Assembly (NCBI GenBank): GCA_035640155.1
Contig: DASQWR010000136.1
Span: forward strand, 1-12,034
DNA from: JALYQB01 sp035640155
GTDB lineage: Bacteria; Actinomycetota; Actinomycetes; Mycobacteriales; Pseudonocardiaceae
Length of the DNA: 12,034 bases
Direction: 5' to 3'
In this document: piece after piece, positions 1-6,842 of the stretch
Layout: each line of letters starts with the position of its first letter
Numbering within the stretch: position 1 is the stretch's first letter
Notes under the pieces: generated by a model
Seen by the model: only the letters and a program-made list of their open reading frames with translations
Databases searched by the model: none
Told to the model about the DNA's origin: nothing
Made by a program: the position numbers and the translations under genes

Positions 1-72
1 CCGCGCGACACCGCGACACCGCGCGACACCGCGACACCGCGCGACACCGCGACACCGCGCGACACCGCGACA
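1..72. repeat. 18-bp perfect tandem repeat, 4 copies, coding PRDTAT
   Basis: The unit ccgcgcgacaccgcgaca occurs four times without a mismatch and is cut by the window edge, so the array may be longer upstream. The unit length is a multiple of three. In the open frame of the overlapping gene it encodes the hexapeptide Pro-Arg-Asp-Thr-Ala-Thr four times, followed by a diverged continuation (PPDGPTPPTP). It therefore lies inside a Pro/Thr-rich linker ahead of a membrane helix. Perfect identity between copies suggests recent expansion by replication slippage. Confidence 0.95.
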
Positions 73-696
73 CCACCCGACGGTCCCACGCCACCCACCC
101 CGCTAGACGACCGACCGGTCGCAGTCGCCCCCGCGAGGCCCGCCGCTGCACCAACCACCGCACGGTGGTGGCAGCGCCGAACGGTGTTGGCCGGCGCGGT
201 CGCCGCGCTCCTCGTCGCACTCGGGGCGCTCGCCCTCGTCACCGTTATGGGAGACCCCAAGCAGCCAAGCGTCGCCGCACCACCCCCAAGCTCGACTGTC
301 GCTCCCCAGACCGGGACCGCCGACCCCACGACCCAGCCGAGCACCTCGGAACCGGCCGCTCCCCCGCCCGCCCCCGCCGAGCCCGGTGCCGCGGCCTTGG
401 AGCAGACCGTCCGCGACTACTACGCGCTGCTACCCGACCGGCTCGACGAGGCATGGACCTACCTGGGCCCTGCGGTCATGGAGCAGGCCGGCGGGCGCGA
501 CGGGTATGCGAGGTTCTGGGGTCAGTTCCGCGACGTCGCCGCGGAGAACGTGCAGGCCGACGGCAACACCGTCACCCTGACCATCATCTACACCAGGCCG
601 GACGGGAGCACCGAGACCGAGCCGTACCTGCTGGAGATGGGCACCGCCGACGACGGCCGTATCCTCATCATCTTCTCGGACATCCGGCGTGCGTAG
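1..696 (+). CDS. C-terminal part of a membrane protein, probably receptor-type Ser/Thr kinase (5' end outside window)
   Basis: The frame is open from base 1 to the TAG at 694-696, so the methionine-like codon at 184 (a GTG) is internal and 231 residues are visible. The order is: PRDTAT repeats (residues 1-24), a Pro/Ala-rich basic linker ending in RWWQRRT, one membrane helix (about 62-83, Ala/Leu/Val only), a Pro/Ser/Thr-rich stalk (about 85-125), and a compact C-terminal domain (about 126-231) starting LEQTVRDYYALLPDRLDEAW with RFWGQF further on. A basic juxtamembrane stretch, one helix, a stalk and a small NTF2/SnoaL-like outer domain is the architecture of the distal end of many actinobacterial Ser/Thr protein kinases. 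The kinase domain would lie upstream and is not visible, so that identity is an inference. It converges on the response regulator gene with a 60-bp gap in which I see no clear terminator. Confidence 0.7.
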   Translation, partial: PRDTATPRDTATPRDTATPRDTATPPDGPTPPTPLDDRPVAVAPARPAAAPTTARWWQRRTVLAGAVAALLVALGALALVTVMGDPKQPSVAAPPPSSTVAPQTGTADPTTQPSTSEPAAPPPAPAEPGAAALEQTVRDYYALLPDRLDEAWTYLGPAVMEQAGGRDGYARFWGQFRDVAAENVQADGNTVTLTIIYTRPDGSTETEPYLLEMGTADDGRILIIFSDIRRA

Positions 697-756
697 TAGG
701 CAGGGCGGCGGCCGGCCGGGAGTGGCGGGATGGGCGGTCAAGGGAGGGGCCGTCGG

Positions 757-1443
757 TCACACCAGGCGACGGTCGGAGGCCCAGCGGGAGAGCTCGTAAC
801 GGTTGGAGAGCTGCGTCTTGCGCAGCACGCTCGACACGTGGGTCTCGACCGTCTTGATCGAGATGAACAGCTCTGCGGCGATCTCCTTGTACGCGTAGCC
901 ACGGGCCAGCAGCCGCAGCACGTCGCGCTCCCGGGGGGTGAGCAGGTCCAGCTCCGGATCGCCCACCGGAGCCGCGCCGGGGCGCTGCGCGAACGCGTCG
1001 AGCACGAAGCCCGCGAGCCGGGGGGAGAACACCGGGTCGCCGGCGTGCACCCGGCGCACCGCGTCCACCAGCTCCCGCCCGGAGATCGTCTTGGTGACGT
1101 AGCCGCGCGCACCCGCTCTGATGACGGCTATCACGTCTTCGGCAGCATCCGAGACGCTCAGCGCGAGGAACACCACGTCCGGCTGCGCGGTGCACACCCG
1201 CCGCAGCACCTCCGCACCGCCCCCGTCGGGCAGGTGCACGTCGAGCAGCACCACGTCGGGGTGCAGGTGCCCGATGCCCGCGACGGCTTCGGCGACCGAA
1301 CCGGCCTCACCGATCACGGTGACGTCGGCGGTGTCCGGACCCGTCGACCCCGCCCTGGCGAGCTCGGCCTTCACCCCGGTCCGGAACAGTGCGTGGTCGT
1401 CGACCAGGAAAACCGTGATCACCTGCGGGGCTTGCGCTGTCAC
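757..1443 (-). CDS. NarL/LuxR-family response regulator of the PspC-type two-component system
   Basis: This 228-residue protein has the standard two-domain layout. The receiver domain (about 9-130) shows the acidic pair D15-D16, the phospho-acceptor D68 in DVVLLDVHLP, the switch Ser96 and the conserved K118 in GYVTK. A LuxR-type helix-turn-helix (about 166-225) follows, with LTPRERDVLRLLARGYAYKE and the recognition-helix pattern SIKTVETHVSSVLRK. It should be phosphorylated by the kinase encoded immediately upstream and bind DNA as a dimer. The start is a GTG whose last bases overlap the kinase stop codon (GTGA, 1440-1443), with a GAGAGGGG ribosome-binding site inside the kinase gene, so the two are translationally coupled. 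The best candidate targets are the paired boxes in the divergent promoter at 2810-2856. That link is an inference. Confidence 0.93.
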   Translation of the reverse strand: MTAQAPQVITVFLVDDHALFRTGVKAELARAGSTGPDTADVTVIGEAGSVAEAVAGIGHLHPDVVLLDVHLPDGGGAEVLRRVCTAQPDVVFLALSVSDAAEDVIAVIRAGARGYVTKTISGRELVDAVRRVHAGDPVFSPRLAGFVLDAFAQRPGAAPVGDPELDLLTPRERDVLRLLARGYAYKEIAAELFISIKTVETHVSSVLRKTQLSNRYELSRWASDRRLV

Positions 1444-2810
1444 GATGTTCCCCTCTCTGCCGCGCTGGGCTCGTTCTCCGCCCGCGACATCCCGAGCTGC
1501 ACCTCGGTGCCCTCGTCGGGACCGGTGCGGACCTTCGCGGTGCCCCCGTGCCGCTGCATCCTGGCGTGCACGGAGTCCGCCAGGCCGTGCCGGTCGGTGG
1601 GCACCGCCGCGGGATCGAACCCGCTGCCCCGGTCCCGGACGAACACGTGCACCTCGGTGGGTTCGACCTCCGCATAGAGGCTGATCTCCGACACCCCCGC
1701 GTGCTTCGCGGCGTTGACCATCGCCTCCCGGCTGGCGAGTACCAGCGGTAGCAGCGGCTCACTGCACTCGCAGTCCCCCACCACGACCACCTCGACGTTC
1801 ACCGCGTAGGTGTCCTCCACCTCGCCCGCCGTGCGGGAGAGCACCTCGGAGAGGGTGGTGGGCGAGCCCGCCGACGCCGCGCCCTGCGCGCCCTGGCCCG
1901 CCCGGCCGTAGCCCAAGGGCCCGTAGAGCCACGAACGCAGCTCCCGTTCCTGACCGCGGGCCAGCCGGCGCACCTCGCGGCCGGAGTCGGACTGCTGCTG
2001 GATCAGGGCCAGCGTCTGCAGCACGGAGTCGTGCAGGTGCGCAGCGATCTCGGCCCGCTCCTCGGTGCGGATCCGGGCCCGTCGCTCCTCCCCGAGGTCG
2101 CGGACCAGGCGCAGCCACCACGGCACGGTGAGCACGGCGACCCCCACCAGCGTGGCCACCACCGCGAGCAGCCCGAACTGCACCTGGCCCAGGTCGACCT
2201 GGTTGAGCAGGAACACCACGATCCCTGCGACCACCAGTCCTGTCCCGGCGAGCACCCGCAGCACCCCGGTACGACCGCCGCCGAACACCGCCCCGGCCCC
2301 GCTCATCCAGCGACGGCGCTGCGTCTCGTCGGCCTCCCGCCACACCACCGCCGCTCCGACCAGCGCCACCCCGAGCGGGCCGGTGACCCAGCCGCCCCAG
2401 GTGTCACCGAGCGCCGCGGCGGCGAGCGCGAGACCCACCCCGAGCGCGACGAGCCCGATCGCCTGCTGCTGCTCGCGAACAGTGCTGGGCCGCCCCCGAA
2501 TGTCCGCGCCCTCCGGCACGGACGCCCAGAGCAGCCCGTAGCCGAGCAGGCCCGCGCCCCCGAGGCCGGCGAGCACGACGAACACCGTCCGCACCCACAG
2601 CACCTGCACGCCCAGGTGATCCGCGATCCCGCTCGCCACCCCACCGACGACCCGTCCGGAGCGCCCCCGGCGGAGCACCGCCCGCGGCGCGGGCCCGGGA
2701 GCCGGGTCGGGTGCGGGCACCTCGACCGGCCCCGGCGGCGGCGGCACCGGGGCAGGTTCGGGAGGGGTGTCCACATCAGGAATGGTCACACGCGGGCGCA
2801 TCCAGGTCAT
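1440..2810 (-). CDS. PspC-domain sensor histidine kinase (HisKA_3 type)
   Basis: A 456-residue membrane kinase. After a Pro-rich N-terminus (about 15-42) comes a PspC domain (about 43-101) with GRVVGGVASGIADHLGV and one helix. Four more predicted helices follow (about 117-135, 140-157, 183-202, 210-231). The dimerisation/phosphotransfer region has AAHLHDSVLQTL with phospho-acceptor H260. The ATPase domain shows the N box around N366 (REAMVNAAKHAG), the G1 box DRGSGFD (D393) and a G2-like HGLADSV. The family pairs with NarL-type regulators and senses envelope stress; no ligand can be read from sequence. The start is uncertain: ATG at 2810, ATG at 2801 and GTG at 2789 are all in frame and none has a good ribosome-binding site. 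The first ATG touches the first TCAGGGT box, which may argue for a leaderless mRNA or a later start. Confidence 0.93.
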   Translation of the reverse strand: MTWMRPRVTIPDVDTPPEPAPVPPPPGPVEVPAPDPAPGPAPRAVLRRGRSGRVVGGVASGIADHLGVQVLWVRTVFVVLAGLGGAGLLGYGLLWASVPEGADIRGRPSTVREQQQAIGLVALGVGLALAAAALGDTWGGWVTGPLGVALVGAAVVWREADETQRRRWMSGAGAVFGGGRTGVLRVLAGTGLVVAGIVVFLLNQVDLGQVQFGLLAVVATLVGVAVLTVPWWLRLVRDLGEERRARIRTEERAEIAAHLHDSVLQTLALIQQQSDSGREVRRLARGQERELRSWLYGPLGYGRAGQGAQGAASAGSPTTLSEVLSRTAGEVEDTYAVNVEVVVVGDCECSEPLLPLVLASREAMVNAAKHAGVSEISLYAEVEPTEVHVFVRDRGSGFDPAAVPTDRHGLADSVHARMQRHGGTAKVRTGPDEGTEVQLGMSRAENEPSAAERGTS

Positions 2811-2856
2811 CAGGGTTGTCGCGTCGATCCGGCAGGCAGATCTCAGGGTCGTCCCG
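2810..2856. promoter_or_regulatory. Paired TCAGGGTYGTCSCG boxes in divergent promoter, candidate response-regulator sites
   Basis: The roughly 85-95 bp between the divergent kinase and PspC genes contains TCAGGGTTGTCGCG (2810-2823) and TCAGGGTCGTCCCG (2843-2856). These match at 12 of 14 positions in direct orientation, with starts 33 bp apart (about three helical turns). The second copy is also part of an imperfect inverted repeat, TCAGGG-TCGT-CCCGGA (2843-2858). Such spacing is typical of sites for dimeric NarL/LuxR-type regulators, so autoregulation and control of the PspC gene by the neighbouring regulator are plausible. I see no convincing -35/-10 pair in either direction. The repeats are read directly; their function is inferred. 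Confidence 0.45.
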
Positions 2857-2904
2857 GATGGTGCTCACGGCAGTCCGCGCGCCAGGCTCGAAGGCGTGAG
2901 CGGG

Positions 2905-4074
2905 ATGGGCGTGGAAGAGACGGTCCGGGACTTCTGGGCGACCAGGCCGCGGCGGCGCGCGGACGACCGCAAGGTCGCCGGGGTTGCGGCGGCGATCGGT
3001 GATCGCTACGGCATCGACCCGGTGCTGGTGCGGGTCGGCTTCGTGGTGGCCACCGTGCTCAGCGGGGTCGGCGTGTTGCTGTACCTGCTGGGCTGGCTGC
3101 TGCTACCCGCGGAGGGCGACGACGCCTCGGCTGCCGAAGCGGTCCTCGGCAAGGGGCGGAGCTCGGTGTCGACCACGCTGACCGTGATCCTCGGGCTCGC
3201 GCTGATCCCCGCCGGCGGCGCCGTGCTCGGTGGCGACCCGCGGGGGCTGGTTGCGCTCGCGCTGTGCGGCGCCGCGCTGTTCGTGCTGCACCGCCACCGC
3301 TCGAACGCGGGCGAGGTGCCGGCCACCGTCCCGACTGCGACAGCCACCACCGGTCTCGACGTTACGTCCGCAGTTGCGCCGCCCACCACCCCACCCGCCT
3401 GGGACCCACTCGGCGCCGCCCCGTTCGCGTGGGACCTGCCCGACCCGGGGACCGCGCCGCAGCCGGAACCCGCCCCACCGCGGCCACGCTCGAAGGTGAC
3501 GTCGATCACCCTGGGCGTCGCCCTGCTGGCCGCGGGCGCCGCGGCGGCGTTCCTGCCCGCGATCAGCCCCGCCCAGGTCGCTGCGGTGGCGCTCGGCGTG
3601 ATCGGGCTCGGCCTCGTGACCGGGTCACTGCTCCACCGCGGTCGCGGACTGATCGCGGTGGCCGTGCCGCTGGCCCTGGCCACCTGGCTGCTGCACGCCA
3701 TACCGTTCACCGACGCCGGCGCCGGCGAACGTCGGTGGAGCGCGGCCACCCCGGCTCAACTGCACGACCGCTATTCCCACAGCGTGGGCAGCGGGCACCT
3801 CGACCTCACCAACCTGGTACCCAATGGCCGGACGGTGTCCACCACGGTGGCGGTGTCACTCGGCGAGACCAAGGTGTTCCTACCACCCGACCTGGACGTC
3901 AGCGTCATCTGCCGCGTCGCCACCGGCGATCTGACCTGCCTGGGAGAGCGCAGCTCCGGGTTCTCCGCCCGGGCCGAGGTGGCCGACGACGGGACCGACG
4001 GGCCCGGCGGCGGGCGGCTCGTGCTCGATGTCCATTCCGGGATCGGCAACGTAGAGGTGACCCGCCGTGGGTGA
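2905..4074 (+). CDS. PspC-domain / LiaF-like membrane protein
   Basis: From ATG 2905 this is 389 residues. I prefer this start, just after an AAGG at 2891-2894; GTG 2896 is an alternative, and the frame is open further upstream but would run over the promoter boxes. The N-terminal PspC domain (about 8-70) has DDRKVAGVAAAIGDRYGI and a helix at about 42-67. Helices at about 92-108 and 113-128, a Pro/Thr/Ala-rich linker (about 136-195) and further helices (about 199-219, 222-242, 247-265) follow. The last 120 residues form a beta-rich domain resembling the C-terminus of LiaF-like proteins, with GSGHLDLTNL, SLGETKVFLPPDL and a final LDVHSGIGNVEV. It is divergent from a kinase with its own PspC domain, so the two probably act in one envelope-stress circuit, perhaps by direct contact in the membrane. 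Confidence 0.85.
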   Translation: MGVEETVRDFWATRPRRRADDRKVAGVAAAIGDRYGIDPVLVRVGFVVATVLSGVGVLLYLLGWLLLPAEGDDASAAEAVLGKGRSSVSTTLTVILGLALIPAGGAVLGGDPRGLVALALCGAALFVLHRHRSNAGEVPATVPTATATTGLDVTSAVAPPTTPPAWDPLGAAPFAWDLPDPGTAPQPEPAPPRPRSKVTSITLGVALLAAGAAAAFLPAISPAQVAAVALGVIGLGLVTGSLLHRGRGLIAVAVPLALATWLLHAIPFTDAGAGERRWSAATPAQLHDRYSHSVGSGHLDLTNLVPNGRTVSTTVAVSLGETKVFLPPDLDVSVICRVATGDLTCLGERSSGFSARAEVADDGTDGPGGGRLVLDVHSGIGNVEVTRRG

Positions 4075-4291
4075 GGACCCGCAGACCACAGGCACCGGAC
4101 AGCCCGTCCCGCGCCGGCTGCCGGATCCGCTGGCCCTGCTCGCCGGGCTCACCGCCCTGGCCGTGGCCGTCGTCGTCCTGGTGGGCGGCACCTCGTGGCT
4201 GCCGTCGGTGGACGGGCGCTGGATCCTGGCGGGCGGCGCGATGGCCGTCGGCGTGGCCCTGCTCGCTGGATCGCTGCGCCGCCGGCCATAA
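4067..4291 (+). CDS. Small two-helix membrane protein, unknown function
   Basis: A 74-residue protein starting at GTG 4067, inside the end of the PspC gene (8-bp overlap, different frame), with a good GAGGTG site at 4054-4059. It has a polar N-terminus (about 1-20) and two hydrophobic helices (about 21-42 and 52-68) separated by a short loop containing SWLPSVDGRW. It ends in a basic tail, SLRRRP, which suggests a helical hairpin with both ends in the cytoplasm. Tight overlap makes it part of the PspC operon and probably a partner of that protein. I do not recognise a characterised family. The gene ends 57 bp from the end of guaA, which converges on it. Confidence 0.75.
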   Translation: MGEDPQTTGTGQPVPRRLPDPLALLAGLTALAVAVVVLVGGTSWLPSVDGRWILAGGAMAVGVALLAGSLRRRP

Positions 4292-4348
4292 CACCCGGCT
4301 CCGCTACCCAAGGCCGGCCATGCATTGCGCGCCCCACGCTCGGCACCA

Positions 4349-5908
4349 CTACTCCCACTCGATGGTGCCGGGGGGCTTGCTCGTGACGTCGAGCACCACC
4401 CGGTTCACCTCGGGCACCTCGTTGGTGATGCGGTTCGAGATCCGGGCCAGCACCTCGTCCGGCAGCCGGGACCAGTCCGCGGTCATCGCGTCCTCGCTGG
4501 ACACCGGGCGCAGCACCACCGGGTGGCCGTAGGTGCGCCCGTCACCCTGCACACCCACGCTGCGCACCTCCGCGAGCAGCACCACAGGGCACTGCCAGAT
4601 GTTGCGGTCCAGCCTCGCGGCGGTGAGCTCCTCGCGGGCGATCGCATCGGCTGCGCGCAGCGTCTCCAGCCGGTCCGTGGTGACCTCGCCGATGATCCGG
4701 ATCGCCAGGCCGGGGCCGGGGAAGGGTTGGCGGTGCACGATGGTCTCCGGCAGCCCGAGCTCGAGTCCGACGCGGCGCACCTCGTCCTTGAACAGCGCCC
4801 GCAGCGGCTCGACGAGCTGGAACGCCAGGTCCGCGGGCAGGCCCCCCACGTTGTGGTGGCTCTTGATGTTCGCGGTGCCCGACCCGCCGCCGGACTCGAC
4901 GACATCGGGGTAGAGGGTGCCCTGCACCAGGAAGTCGATGTGCCGCCCGCGCTCCCCCGCCTCGGCCTGCAGGTCCAGCGCCGCGGCCTCGAAGACCCGG
5001 ATGAACTCCCGACCGATGATCCTGCGCTTATCCTCGGGGTCCGCGACACCGGCGAGGGCGCCAAGGAAACGGTTCCGAGCGTCGACGGTGACCAGGCGGA
5101 CGCCGGTGGCGGCCACGTAGTCGCGCTCCACCTGCGTCCGCTCCCCGGCCCGCAGCAGCCCGTGGTCGACGAACACGCACGTCAGCCGCTCACGGATGGC
5201 CCGGTGCACCAGCGCGGCGGCGACCGCCGAGTCCACCCCGCCGGACAGCCCGCAGATCGCGAGCCCATCGCCGACCTGGGTGCGGATCGCATCCACCGTG
5301 TCGAGCACGACGTTTGCGGTGGTCCAGCTCGGGCGGATGCCGGCGACGTCGTGCAGGAACCGGCGCAGCACCTCCTGGCCGTGCGGGGAGTGCACCACCT
5401 CGGGGTGGTACTGCACCCCGGCGAGCCGCCGGCCGGTGTCCTCGAACGCCGCCACCGGTGACCCCGCCGACCGCGCGGTGACGGCGAACCCGTCCGGAGC
5501 TGCCGTCACGGCGTCGCCGTGGCTCATCCACACCGGCCCGCGCCGGGGCAGCTCGCGGTGCAGCGCCCCGCCGTCGGTCTCCAGCTCGGTGCGGCCGTAC
5601 TCCCGGGTGCCGGTCTTCTCCACCGTGCCACCCAACGCGTCCGCCATCGCCTGGAAGCCGTAACAGATGCCGAGCACAGGCACGGCCGCGTCGAACAGCC
5701 CCGGGTCGACGCGCGGCGCGCCGTCGGCGTAGACGCTGGCCGGCCCGCCGGACAGCACGATCGCCGCCGGGTCCCGCTCCAGCAGCTCCGCCACGCTCGC
5801 GGTGTGCGGGACGATCTCGGAGTACACCTGCGCCTCACGCACCCGGCGCGCGATCAGCTGCGCGTACTGCGCCCCGAAGTCGACGACGAGCACCGGCCGC
5901 GGATCCAC
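4349..5908 (-). CDS. guaA: GMP synthase (glutamine-hydrolysing)
   Basis: A full-length 519-residue enzyme converting XMP, ATP and glutamine to GMP, AMP, PPi and glutamate, the last step of guanine nucleotide synthesis. The class I glutamine amidotransferase domain (about 5-190) has the oxyanion motif LSGGP, the nucleophile C82 in GICYGFQ, and H168/E170 in YHPE. The N-type ATP pyrophosphatase domain follows, with the PP-loop LSGGVDS (221-227). The C-terminal dimerisation domain has VHRQPFPGPGLAIRI and the conserved end KPPGTIEWE. The start is a GTG at 5908: an in-frame TAG lies 10 bp upstream, which excludes longer forms, and the next residues (DPRPVLVVDFGAQY) are the usual family N-terminus. 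The GGAGG upstream (about 5925-5929) is farther than ideal. It is a housekeeping gene, unrelated to the flanking accessory genes. Confidence 0.97.
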   Translation of the reverse strand: MDPRPVLVVDFGAQYAQLIARRVREAQVYSEIVPHTASVAELLERDPAAIVLSGGPASVYADGAPRVDPGLFDAAVPVLGICYGFQAMADALGGTVEKTGTREYGRTELETDGGALHRELPRRGPVWMSHGDAVTAAPDGFAVTARSAGSPVAAFEDTGRRLAGVQYHPEVVHSPHGQEVLRRFLHDVAGIRPSWTTANVVLDTVDAIRTQVGDGLAICGLSGGVDSAVAAALVHRAIRERLTCVFVDHGLLRAGERTQVERDYVAATGVRLVTVDARNRFLGALAGVADPEDKRRIIGREFIRVFEAAALDLQAEAGERGRHIDFLVQGTLYPDVVESGGGSGTANIKSHHNVGGLPADLAFQLVEPLRALFKDEVRRVGLELGLPETIVHRQPFPGPGLAIRIIGEVTTDRLETLRAADAIAREELTAARLDRNIWQCPVVLLAEVRSVGVQGDGRTYGHPVVLRPVSSEDAMTADWSRLPDEVLARISNRITNEVPEVNRVVLDVTSKPPGTIEWE

Positions 5909-5958
5909 CCGCGCAGCCTACTTTCCTCCCGCCACGTCATCCGTCGCGTTACTGGATT

Positions 5959-6021
5959 GAGTACTGCGATGCCGTCGAGGACACGTTGCAGGCCGAACTC
6001 GAAGGCGTGGTCGGGGTTGAG
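5959..6021 (-). pseudogene. Remnant of a TetR-family regulator C-terminus
   Basis: On the minus strand about 21 codons read LNPDHAFEFGLQRVLDGIAV, which closely follows the conserved end of the tetracycline-repressor-type C-terminal domain (pattern FEFGLxxLLDGIxAL). Nothing resembling the rest of a TetR protein precedes it: the sequence upstream on this strand is the ABC-transporter remnant of the opposite strand. The frame has no proper stop and runs on into guaA out of frame. I read it as the 3' tail left after a deletion removed the regulator's N-terminus, the divergent promoter and the start of the ABC gene. Recognition rests on a short match. Confidence 0.5.
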
Positions 6022-6045
6022 GCAGCTTGGTGGTGCTGGCCAGCG

Positions 6046-6660
6046 GTGGTGCCGACCGGAAGCGTGCTGGGGCTGCTCGGCCCGAACGGCGCGGGCAAGA
6101 CCACCGCAGTGCGGATTCTCACGACACTGCTGCGGGCGGACGCCGGTCACGCTGAAGTGGCGGGCTTCGACGTACGCCGGCAGCGCGGACCAGCATCGGG
6201 TTGGTCGGGCCAGCACGCCGCGGTCGATGAGATCCTCAGCGGCCGCAGCAACCTGGTCATGTTCGGCCGGCTCTACGGGCTGAGCGCCCCGGCCGCCCGT
6301 CGCCGCGCGGACGAGCTTCTCGAGCAGTTCGGGCTGCGCGATGCGGCCAGCAGGCCGGTCGGGAAGTGCCCAGGCGCATGCGACGGCGGTTCGACCTGGC
6401 CGCGAGCCTGATCCTGCCCCGCCGGTGCTGTTCCTCGACGAGCCGGCCACCGGGTTGGACCTGCACAGCCGCACCGAGGTGTGGACCGCGGGGCGCGCGC
6501 TGGTCGCCGCCGGCGCCACGGTGCTGCTGACCACCCAGTACCTGGAAGAGGCCGATCAGCTCGCCGACCACATCGCTGCACACACCGCCCAGCGCCGAAT
6601 CCACCGCGGTACACCGAGATCCGGGCCAGGGGGGCAGCGGGCGGGCACCTCGACTGGTCT
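6046..6660 (+). pseudogene. Decayed DrrA-like ABC transporter ATP-binding protein with multiple frameshifts
   Basis: Homology to daunorubicin-resistance-type ATPases starts at VPTGSVLGLL and includes an intact Walker A, GPNGAGKTT (6079-6105). GQHAAVDEILSGRSNLVMF and the helical region follow, then in another frame LFLDEPATGLDLHSR (Walker B, from 6427) and the H-loop region LLTTQYLEEADQLADHI. The match moves between frames near 6184 (1 to 3), 6210 (3 to 1), 6374-6378 (1 to 3, destroying the LSGG signature), 6415-6421 (3 to 2) and about 6616 (2 to 1). The first frame stops at 6411. About 35-40 N-terminal residues expected before Walker A and the usual C-terminal extension are missing, and no permease gene follows. 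At least three of the shifts are explained by loss of a single base. It cannot make a working ATPase and looks like an old drug-efflux gene in decay. Confidence 0.88.
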
Positions 6661-6842
6661 CTATCGCTGCGCTCGCTGAACAGGCATGTTCCCAAAGAGT
6701 GGGAGCGGGGGCCCACTGCCCGGAAGGTCGGCCGGGCTCGCGCGGAAGCAGCAGGTCAGAGACCCTGCGCCCATCCGCAGTCGGTCGTATCAGCCGCGCA
6801 CGCGTCGCCCTCTTACCTTGTGGCCTCGACGAGGAGGACCCC
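6661..6842 (+). other. Intergenic leader of the dikinase-like operon, with two overlapping small inverted repeats
   Basis: This stretch holds no gene I can support. Two short inverted repeats overlap near its start: TCCCA-aagag-TGGGA (6690-6704) and GTGGG-8 nt-CCCAC (6699-6716). They share the TGGG strand, so only one can pair at a time. They could be an operator or an attenuator-like element, but 5-bp stems in GC-rich DNA are weak evidence. The operon promoter should lie between here and 6830; I see no convincing -35/-10 pair. Confidence 0.25.
6831..6837 (+). promoter_or_regulatory. Strong ribosome-binding site GAGGAGG
   Basis: GAGGAGG lies 5 nt before the ATG at 6843. It fixes the start of the 565-residue swivel-domain protein and excludes the longer open frame that extends upstream to 6699. 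It is the strongest Shine-Dalgarno sequence in the window. Confidence 0.85.

Noticed and set aside
1..72. Possible CRISPR array at the left edge
   Set aside because: The 18-bp units are directly adjacent with no spacers and translate in frame as a hexapeptide repeat; it is a coding minisatellite.
184..696. Separate small secreted protein starting at 184
   Set aside because: The frame is open back to base 1 with a Pro-rich linker and basic juxtamembrane residues, so 184 is an internal GTG of a longer protein.
3264..4532. 422-residue open frame on the plus strand across the PspC gene end and the guaA end
   Set aside because: Arg/Pro-rich shadow translation with no motif; the overlapping PspC, 74-aa and guaA frames are clearly the real ones.
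4325..5461. 378-residue open frame antisense to guaA
   Set aside because: Typical high-GC antisense shadow; guaA is full length with every catalytic motif.
5986..6411. Intact short ABC ATPase of 141 residues
   Set aside because: It lacks the signature motif and Walker B, which continue in other frames downstream; it begins over the antisense TetR tail and is a fragment of a pseudogene.
6700..6820. Minus-strand reading ATRARLIRPTADGRRV resembling the end of a MarR regulator
   Set aside because: The match is one short, low-complexity basic stretch with no recognisable winged-helix core before it; too weak to call.
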